Assembly (NCBI GenBank): GCA_016177845.1
Contig: JACOUO010000017.1
Coordinates: 62,001 to 126,000, forward strand
Direction of reading: 5' to 3'
DNA: 64,000 bases
DNA from: Deltaproteobacteria bacterium
GTDB taxonomy: Bacteria > Desulfobacterota > GWC2-55-46
Part shown: piece after piece, positions 58,174-64,000 of the stretch
Layout: the number at the start of each line of letters is the position of its first letter
Numbering within the stretch: the first letter of the stretch is position 1
The notes under the pieces: generated by a model
The model's database searches: none
Told to the model about the DNA's origin: nothing
Seen by the model: only the letters and a program-made list of their open reading frames with translations
Translations under genes and position numbers: made by a program

Positions 58174-58616
58174 GCATGAAAGAATCCATAGAAGTCTATA
58201 AGACAGAGTCGCCTGAAGAGACCGAAGCCCTTGGGGAGCAGATATCAGAAGAGCTTTCCGAAGGCGATTGCGTCGGGCTCATAGGAGAGCTTGGCAGCGG
58301 CAAGACCCATTTCGTAAGGGGTTTGGCAAAGGGGCTCGGCTCAAAGGGCTTCATAAAAAGCCCGAGCTTTACCATTATAAATATCTATGACGGCGGCAGG
58401 GCGCCTCTTTTCCATATCGACCTCTACAGGATATCGAATATCGAAGAAATTTATGAGGCAGGGTTAGAAGAATATATTTACGGCAAGGGTATTTCTGTAA
58501 TAGAATGGGCAGATAAGCTGCCGTCTTTGCTGAGGGAATGCACGATGATAGTCAGATTTTCCTACAGCGGCGAGACAGGGCGGACGATACATGTAGAGAG
58601 GCCTGCTTCCAATTAG
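58170..58616 (+). CDS. tsaE: tRNA threonylcarbamoyladenosine biosynthesis ATPase TsaE
   Basis: TsaE is the ATPase that resets the TsaB-TsaD complex in t6A tRNA modification. The 148-residue protein has Walker A GELGSGKTHFVRGLAKGLG, SPSFTIIN, HIDLYRI and IEWADKL. It starts on an ATGA overlap with nnr, the common nnr-tsaE order. tsaB and tsaD are not in the window. Confidence 0.95.
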   Translation: MSMKESIEVYKTESPEETEALGEQISEELSEGDCVGLIGELGSGKTHFVRGLAKGLGSKGFIKSPSFTIINIYDGGRAPLFHIDLYRISNIEEIYEAGLEEYIYGKGISVIEWADKLPSLLRECTMIVRFSYSGETGRTIHVERPASN

Positions 58617-58675
58617 AAAATCATTGCAAAGGGTTCCATATTCAAGTTAAAAAGGTCTGTGGGAGGGTTGGATAG

Positions 58676-60070
58676 ATGAAAGAATACGGATTGGTCATTG
58701 TAGGGGCGGGGCCGGGCGGTTATGTAGCTGCTATCAGGGCTGCCCAGATGGGCGCAAAAGTTGCCGTTATCGAGAGAAAAAAGGTCGGCGGCACATGCCT
58801 TAACTGGGGCTGCATCCCTACAAAGGCTTTATATTATTCAGCAAAAACTCTTAAGAGCGCAAGGCACGCGGCTGACTTCGGCGTCAATGTCGGAGATATC
58901 AGCTTTGACCTCTCCAAGGCCATTGACAGGAAAGATGATGTTGTAAAAAAGCTTGTCGGCGGTGTCGAACAGCTCCTGAAGGGAAACGGGGTAGAGGTAT
59001 TAAGAGGGGACGGCTACATAGAAGGGCCGGGGCGCGTCCGCCTGACAAAGGAAGATGGAACAGTAGAGGTCATCGCCGGAAAATCAATAATCATAGCAAC
59101 AGGCTCAGAGCCTGCCATGATACCGGCATTCAATATAGATAAAAAGAATGTTCTGACGACAACCGAGATGCTTCAGTTGAGAAAAGTGCCTGAGAGCCTC
59201 CTTATTATCGGCGGCGGCGTCAACGGGTGCGAATTCGCAAATCTCTTCTCAAGCTTCGGAAGCAGTGTAGTTATAGTCGAGCTCCTTCCCACAATCCTTA
59301 CTACCGAAGACAAGATGGTCTCTAAGGTCATTATGAAGAGCTTCAAGGAGAAGGGCGTTACCATACTTAATGAAGTATCTGTTGAGTCCGTCGTTTCCGA
59401 AGAGAACAGGGTAAAGACAACGCTTAAGGACGGCAGGGAGTTCATAACCGAAAAGGTAATGGTCTCAATCGGCAGGAGCCTTAATTCAACAGGCCTGGGG
59501 CTTGAGGAAGCTGGCATCAAGACAGAGAAGGGCAAGATTCTTGTAAATGAGAAGATGGAGACAAACATCCCCGGCATCTATGCCATAGGGGATGTAACCG
59601 GAAAGATGCTTCTCGCGCATGTGGCCTCGGTGCAGGGCATAATAGCCGCGCAGAACGCGCTCGGCAAGAACGCCTCAATGGACTATTCAGTCGTCCCGGC
59701 AGGCATCTTTACTGATCCTGAGATAGCAAGCGTAGGCATGAGGGAGAAAGACGCGCAGGAGAAGGGCATACCTGTAGCAGTCGGAAGGTTCCCCTATGCC
59801 GCAAGCGGCAAAGCCCTTGGCATGGGAGAGACCGAAGGGTTTGTTCAGATAATCACCGACCCCGGCACTGATAAGGTATTGGGCTGCTCAATAGTCGGCG
59901 CCCACGCTACAGACCTTATTGGCGAGGTAGCCCTTGCCATGAAAACAGGCGCGAAGGTAAAAGACATTACAGAGACGATTCACGCCCACCCCACGCTTCC
60001 TGAGATAGTAATGGAAGCGGCAGAGGATGTGCATGGTCTGGCAATCCATAAGATAGGAAGAAAAAGGTAG
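58676..60070 (+). CDS. lpdA: Dihydrolipoyl dehydrogenase
   Basis: A flavoprotein that reoxidises dihydrolipoyl groups with NAD+. The 464-residue protein has the FAD site VIVGAGPGGYVAAIRA, the redox disulfide GGTCLNWGCIPTKAL, the NAD site IGGGVNGCEFANLF, and the catalytic His-Glu HAHPTLPE at the end. It has a strong ribosome site (GGGAGG). No dehydrogenase complex is encoded nearby, so it may be shared by pyruvate, oxoglutarate or glycine-cleavage complexes. Confidence 0.95.
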   Translation: MKEYGLVIVGAGPGGYVAAIRAAQMGAKVAVIERKKVGGTCLNWGCIPTKALYYSAKTLKSARHAADFGVNVGDISFDLSKAIDRKDDVVKKLVGGVEQLLKGNGVEVLRGDGYIEGPGRVRLTKEDGTVEVIAGKSIIIATGSEPAMIPAFNIDKKNVLTTTEMLQLRKVPESLLIIGGGVNGCEFANLFSSFGSSVVIVELLPTILTTEDKMVSKVIMKSFKEKGVTILNEVSVESVVSEENRVKTTLKDGREFITEKVMVSIGRSLNSTGLGLEEAGIKTEKGKILVNEKMETNIPGIYAIGDVTGKMLLAHVASVQGIIAAQNALGKNASMDYSVVPAGIFTDPEIASVGMREKDAQEKGIPVAVGRFPYAASGKALGMGETEGFVQIITDPGTDKVLGCSIVGAHATDLIGEVALAMKTGAKVKDITETIHAHPTLPEIVMEAAEDVHGLAIHKIGRKR

Positions 60071-60107
60071 TACTTTAGTCCAAGTTTTCAAGTTTCGGAG
60101 GAGATGT

Positions 60108-61346
60108 ATGGCTTTGATCGTTCAAAAGTACGGAGGCACTTCCGTTGGCAATATGGAGCGCATCAAAAATGTGGCAAAGAGGGTTGCCGCGGCTCATAAT
60201 GCAGGCAATAATATTGTAGTAGTCCTCTCAGCCATGTCAGGCGAGACAAATAAGCTTGTCGGGTTTACAAATGAAGCGAGCGAGTTTCCCATAAGCAGGG
60301 AATACGATATGGTCATCTCTACAGGCGAGCAGGTGACAATCGGGCTCCTTGCCCTTGTGCTTAGAGAGATGGGGCTTAAGGCCAAGAGCTTCCTTGGCTC
60401 TCAGGTGCCTATTATCACCGACTCCCAGTTCGGCTCCGCAAGGATAGAGAGCATTGACGGGACAAGACTTCTGGAAGAGTTAAACAGCGGCGGTATCGCC
60501 GTAGTTGCCGGCTTTCAGGGTGTTGACCCGAACGGAAATATAACGACGCTTGGCAGAGGCGGGTCTGATACGACGGCTGTAGCTCTTGCCGCTGCTTTGA
60601 AGGCAGACCTCTGCGAGATATATACGGATGTTGAGGGAGTCTATACGACAGACCCCAATATCTGTCAGGACGCCAGAAAACTTGACAAAGTCTCCTATGA
60701 CGAGATGCTTGAGATGGCGAGCCTTGGGGCAAAGGTGCTCCAGACAAGGTCTGTGGAGTTCGCGAAAAAATACGAAGTCCCTGTAATGGTAAGGTCTTCA
60801 TTCAATGACGCGCAAGGGACATTGGTTTGCAAGGAGGATACAGAGATGGAGAAGGTCGTAGTTTCAGGTATCACATACAATAAAGGCGAGGCAAAGATTT
60901 CCGTCCTCAGGGTCCCTGACAGGCCGGGTATCGCCGCTAAGCTCTTCCGCCCGCTTACCGAAGCAGGCATAAATGTAGATATGATAGTCCAGAACATAAG
61001 CCATGACGCGCACACCGACCTTACCTTTACCGTAACCAATACGGATTTCAAGAGGGCCTTTAAGATCGTGCAGGACATCTCCGGCGAGATAGGCGCAAAG
61101 GATATCGTAGGCGATACGAACATCGCCAAGATTTCCATTGTCGGGGCAGGCATGAGAAGCCACGCAGGGGTAGCCTCAAAGATGTTCGATGTGCTCTCAG
61201 GCGAGGGCATCAACATCCAGATGATATCTACCTCAGAGATAAAGATTTCATGTGTGGTAGACGTAAAATATACCGAGCTTGCCGTAAGGGTATTGCATGA
61301 GGCATTCGGGCTTGGCAAACAGGAAGTAACAGAGGAGATGGTTTAA
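60108..61346 (+). CDS. lysC: Aspartate kinase
   Basis: LysC phosphorylates aspartate, the first step to lysine, threonine and methionine. The 412-residue protein starts VQKYGGTSVGN, continues with GRGGSDTTAVALAA and LCEIYTDVEGVYTTDP, and ends with two ACT domains (about 265-400: LRVPDRPGIAAKLF, VGAGMRSHAGVASKMF) for feedback inhibition. It has GGAGGAG before the ATG. It precedes cimA by 27 bp. Confidence 0.96.
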   Translation: MALIVQKYGGTSVGNMERIKNVAKRVAAAHNAGNNIVVVLSAMSGETNKLVGFTNEASEFPISREYDMVISTGEQVTIGLLALVLREMGLKAKSFLGSQVPIITDSQFGSARIESIDGTRLLEELNSGGIAVVAGFQGVDPNGNITTLGRGGSDTTAVALAAALKADLCEIYTDVEGVYTTDPNICQDARKLDKVSYDEMLEMASLGAKVLQTRSVEFAKKYEVPVMVRSSFNDAQGTLVCKEDTEMEKVVVSGITYNKGEAKISVLRVPDRPGIAAKLFRPLTEAGINVDMIVQNISHDAHTDLTFTVTNTDFKRAFKIVQDISGEIGAKDIVGDTNIAKISIVGAGMRSHAGVASKMFDVLSGEGINIQMISTSEIKISCVVDVKYTELAVRVLHEAFGLGKQEVTEEMV

Positions 61347-61373
61347 ATCTCCTCTTTGGAAGAATAATAAAAG

Positions 61374-62960
61374 ATGGTCAAACTTTACGATACTACATTA
61401 AGGGACGGCACGCAGGCCGAGGATATCTCATTTTCAGTTGAGGACAAGGTAAGGATAGCGCATCGGCTGGATGAGCTTGGAATCCATTACATTGAAGGCG
61501 GCTGGCCCGGCAGTAACCCGAGGGATATAGAATTTTTCAGGGAGATGCAGTCCCAGAAGCTCTCCAATGCCCATATTGTAAGCTTCGGCTCTACAAGAAG
61601 GGCAGGGATAAAGGCAAAGGACGACGCCAATATAAAGGCTCTCCTTGCCTCTAAATCGCCTGCCATAACGATATTCGGCAAGAGCTGGAACCTCCATGTG
61701 ACAAAGGCGCTGAGGATCTCGCTTGAAGAGAACCTTGAGCTTATCTTTGATTCCATCAGCTATCTTAAAAAGAAGGTCGATAAGGTCTTCTATGATGCCG
61801 AGCATTTCTTTGACGGCTATAAGGCAGATCCCGCTTATGCCATGAAAACATTAAAGGCAGCGCAGGAGGCAGGGGCTGACTTCATCGTGCTTTGCGATAC
61901 CAACGGCGGCACTCTCTCATTTGAGATACCTGAGATAATGAGGGATGTGAGAAAGCAGATATCCACTTCCCTTGGAATGCACATGCACAATGATTCAGAG
62001 GGCGCGGTAGCCAATACCCTTGTAGGCGTAAAAGAAGGCGCTACAATGGTGCAGGGCACCATCAACGGCTTTGGCGAGAGGTGCGGAAACGCCAATCTCT
62101 GCTCCATAATCCCTGCATTGAAAATAAAGATGGGGATTGACTGCATTACCGATGAGAGGCTCACAAGACTGCGTAATACCGCAAGGTTCATATATGAGTT
62201 GGCAAATCTGCCCAATTACAAACACCAGCCCTATGTAGGTGAGAGCGCGTTTGCGCACAAGGGCGGCATCCATGTGAGCGCGGTACTTAAAAGCCCGCTT
62301 ACCTATGAGCATATCAGGCCGGAGCTTGTGGGAAACCACCAGAGGGTGCTTGTATCAGACCTCTCAGGCAGGTCTAATATACTCTATAAGGCCCAGGAGT
62401 ACGGTGTAGATGTAAAGAGCAATTCGGAAGTTGTGCAGGATGTTTTGAAAGAGCTTAAGGCCCTTGAGCATCAGGGTTTTCAATACGAAGGCGCGGAGGC
62501 GTCATTTGAGCTTCTGATACAGAAGGCCTTGAAAAAGAAGCAGAGGTACTTCAAGCTCCTTGAGTTCAGGGTCATGGACGAGAAGAAGAAGGAAGATGAA
62601 GCTCCATTCTCAGAGGCTACGATAAAGCTTGAGGTCGGGGGTGTGGTAGAACACACTGCCGCAGAAGGCAACGGGCCGGTAAATGCCCTTGACGCCGCCT
62701 TAAGAAAGGCTCTTGAGAGGTTCTACCCTGCCATAAGCGAAGTAAAACTGCTGGATTTTAAGGTAAGGGTCCTGGCTGGCGTGCAGGGCACTGCCGCAAA
62801 GGTCAGGGTGCTTGTTGAGTCAGGCGACGGGAAGGACAAGTGGGGCACTGTCGGAGTATCTGACAATGTCATAGAGGCAAGCTGGCAGGCAATAGTTGAC
62901 AGCCTTGAGTACAAGCTCTTTAAGGATGGAAGGGATAAAAAGAGAAAGAAGGCCAAATGA
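61374..62960 (+). CDS. cimA: (R)-citramalate synthase
   Basis: CimA condenses pyruvate with acetyl-CoA to citramalate, a threonine-independent route to isoleucine. The 528-residue protein has the DRE-TIM start [15 protein letters not shown], the [12 protein letters not shown] block specific to CimA rather than LeuA, metal-binding [14 protein letters not shown] and [12 protein letters not shown], and a C-terminal LeuA-type regulatory domain. Its pairing with lysC is common in Nitrospirota and Deltaproteobacteria. The stop overlaps the next gene by 4 bp. Confidence 0.95.
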   Translation: MVKLYDTTLRDGTQAEDISFSVEDKVRIAHRLDELGIHYIEGGWPGSNPRDIEFFREMQSQKLSNAHIVSFGSTRRAGIKAKDDANIKALLASKSPAITIFGKSWNLHVTKALRISLEENLELIFDSISYLKKKVDKVFYDAEHFFDGYKADPAYAMKTLKAAQEAGADFIVLCDTNGGTLSFEIPEIMRDVRKQISTSLGMHMHNDSEGAVANTLVGVKEGATMVQGTINGFGERCGNANLCSIIPALKIKMGIDCITDERLTRLRNTARFIYELANLPNYKHQPYVGESAFAHKGGIHVSAVLKSPLTYEHIRPELVGNHQRVLVSDLSGRSNILYKAQEYGVDVKSNSEVVQDVLKELKALEHQGFQYEGAEASFELLIQKALKKKQRYFKLLEFRVMDEKKKEDEAPFSEATIKLEVGGVVEHTAAEGNGPVNALDAALRKALERFYPAISEVKLLDFKVRVLAGVQGTAAKVRVLVESGDGKDKWGTVGVSDNVIEASWQAIVDSLEYKLFKDGRDKKRKKAK

Positions 62961-63379
62961 ACCCTGAAAAAAGATACGGGGCATATCTGATACTAATCTT
63001 TATTTTCCTCGCTATCTTTTCCTTAAACTCATCCAAAGTATTTTCCTATTCAAATCAGGCAATTCCTCAAAATACAAACGAATTCAATCACACCAACGCA
63101 AACCCTGTCGGGGAGCCGGCAAATCCCGCCCTTAAGGCGGCAAGCTCTCCCTTTCCGGGTTTTCCCATCAACATAAATACCGCAAGCAAAGAAGAACTTA
63201 TGATACTGCCCGGAATCGGGGAGAAGACCGCTGTCAGGATACTTGAAAAAAGGGCGGAAATCGGCTCTTTTACATCGGTTGACCAATTGACAGATGTTAA
63301 GTGGATTGGTAAAGTCAAAGTAGAAAAGCTCCGCGGTCTTGTCACGGCAGGAAAAGCTTCGTCCGTAAAAGGGAAGTAG
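62957..63379 (+). CDS. ComEA-like helix-hairpin-helix DNA-binding protein
   Basis: A 140-residue protein with one N-terminal hydrophobic segment (about residues 8-25), a low-complexity linker rich in Asn, Pro and Ala, and a C-terminal helix-hairpin-helix domain: [20 protein letters not shown], then [19 protein letters not shown]. ComEA-type proteins bind DNA at the outer face of the inner membrane during uptake. No other competence gene is near, so DNA uptake is only a possibility; the ATGA overlap with cimA shows co-translation. Confidence 0.85.
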   Translation: MNPEKRYGAYLILIFIFLAIFSLNSSKVFSYSNQAIPQNTNEFNHTNANPVGEPANPALKAASSPFPGFPININTASKEELMILPGIGEKTAVRILEKRAEIGSFTSVDQLTDVKWIGKVKVEKLRGLVTAGKASSVKGK

Positions 63380-63485
63380 TCCTTTACTCATCTGTTTCAG
63401 TTCTCAAATAATTCCGGATTCATTTTAAAAAGAAAAAATCCATAATTTCAAAATGTTAGACTCTTTTTGCGTGTCAGGAGGCGAG

Positions 63486-63815
63486 ATGCCGGAGGATATC
63501 CTTGAGAAGCTGAGGGCCAAAGAGGAAGAGATGGAGGCCCTTATAAATGATGCCAGGAAAAAGGCGGCTATCATAAGGGAAGGGGCTGCCAAAACTGCAA
63601 AAGAGCTAAAAGCTGATAGAATTAGAGAGATTGAAGAAGAACTTAAGCGGATTTCCTCAATCGCTGAGGTGGAGATGCAAAAAGAAGTCGCACGCATAGA
63701 GGAACAGGCACAGAAAGATGTCGAGGATATCAGAAAAAAGGGCGCTGAGAGGAAAGACAAGGCTGTAAAAGAGGTAATAAAGGCTGTGCTTGAATCAATG
63801 GGAGCGCACAAGTGA
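63486..63815 (+). CDS. V/A-type ATPase peripheral stalk subunit (AhaH/subunit H-like)
   Basis: A 109-residue protein that is one long charged coiled coil (from EDILEKLRAKEEEMEALIND to VKEVIKAVLES), the form of the EG-type stalk subunit of archaeal/V-type ATPases. The start at 63486 is set by AGGAGG four bases upstream; the longer ORF from 63453 puts that site inside the gene. It overlaps the next gene, subunit I, by 4 bp, the usual order at the head of a V/A-type ATPase operon. Confidence 0.85.
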   Translation: MPEDILEKLRAKEEEMEALINDARKKAAIIREGAAKTAKELKADRIREIEEELKRISSIAEVEMQKEVARIEEQAQKDVEDIRKKGAERKDKAVKEVIKAVLESMGAHK

Positions 63816-64000
63816 TAAAAAAGATGACAAAGGTCCAGATAATCGGGCCTAAAGGTTATCTGGATGAGTGCATAAAGGTCCTCCATTCCGCGGCGGTGGT
63901 GCATATAGAAACGCACCCGTCAGCTGAGAGCGAAGAGTTTATCTCAAGGCTTCCCATTGAAAAGGAAAAATTAAAGGAAAAAGAGCTTCTTGACAGGTCA
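63812..64000 (+). CDS. V/A-type ATPase subunit I (a-type), 5' part
   Basis: An open frame cut by the window edge. It starts at the GTG overlapping the stop before it (ATG at 63824 is the alternative) and encodes 63 residues beginning MIKKMTKVQIIGPKGYLDEC and continuing IKVLHSAAVVHIET, the typical start of the V-type subunit I, whose N-terminal arm binds the stalk and whose membrane half carries the ion half-channels. Only the arm is visible. Confidence 0.8.
   Translation, partial: MIKKMTKVQIIGPKGYLDECIKVLHSAAVVHIETHPSAESEEFISRLPIEKEKLKEKELLDRS

Overview
The window looks like the chromosome of a Gram-negative (diderm) anaerobe or microaerobe. LptD, TolC- and CusA-type envelope proteins, c-type heme proteins, a sigma-54 regulator and promoter, a PEP-CTERM protein and a TatD-radical SAM fusion together suggest Nitrospirota (Thermodesulfovibrionia-like) or a related former deltaproteobacterial lineage. 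This placement is inferred from gene content and gene order and is not proved. I saw no rRNA, tRNA, CRISPR array, phage or intact insertion sequence.

Layout. (1) 53-12758, minus strand: a complete tryptophan operon in the order trpE-G-D-C-F-B-A, followed in the same direction by a GAF-GAF-HD-GYP protein, accD, folC and lptD. (2) 12889-16500: a Tat-exported M15-like peptidase (minus) divergent from a histidine kinase/NtrC-type regulator pair (plus). (3) 16679-23174, plus strand: a coiled-coil lipoprotein, then a heme module (a chemotaxis receptor with a periplasmic CXXCH, a periplasmic cytochrome of the ethylbenzene-dehydrogenase heme-domain type, and a beta-barrel with an N-terminal CXXCH), a coiled-coil protein of unknown function, and a 65-residue PEP-CTERM protein behind a near-perfect sigma-54 promoter. 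(4) 23378-29253, minus strand: F1Fo ATP synthase genes atpC-D-G-A-H and one ORF fusing the b' and b stator subunits; the a and c subunit genes are not here. (5) 29630-38267, minus strand: a metal-efflux island with two small secreted proteins (one Met-rich), cusA, cusB, a TolC-family channel, a small periplasmic protein, and a BlaR1/BlaI-like pair in which the M56 metalloprotease ends in a Cys/His-rich tail. Similar 17-bp dyads sit in front of the four transcription units of the island. (6) 38424-64000, plus strand: housekeeping genes tmk, holB, ricT-like, metG, tatD-radical SAM, a membrane glycosyltransferase pair, era, der, yihY, ftsH, folP, cdaA-cdaR-glmM, pdxJ, acpS, nnr, tsaE, lpd, lysC, cimA, a ComEA-like protein, and the start of a V/A-type ATPase operon cut by the window edge.

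How the genes work together. The clearest candidate for an undescribed system is the metal island: a BlaI-type repressor without a visible metal site, an M56 protease whose sensor domain is replaced by a four-Cys, five-His periplasmic tail, and related operators in front of the regulator, the efflux operon and both small secreted genes. The proposed chain is metal binding to the tail, protease activation, BlaI cleavage, then efflux and secreted binding proteins. The second candidate is the heme module, which pairs energy taxis with an envelope electron-transfer path. The third is the b'-b stator fusion, whose internal hydrophobic segment could act as a membrane span or as a cleavable signal. 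The presence of F-type and V/A-type ATPase genes in one genome suggests the two may serve different ions or directions.
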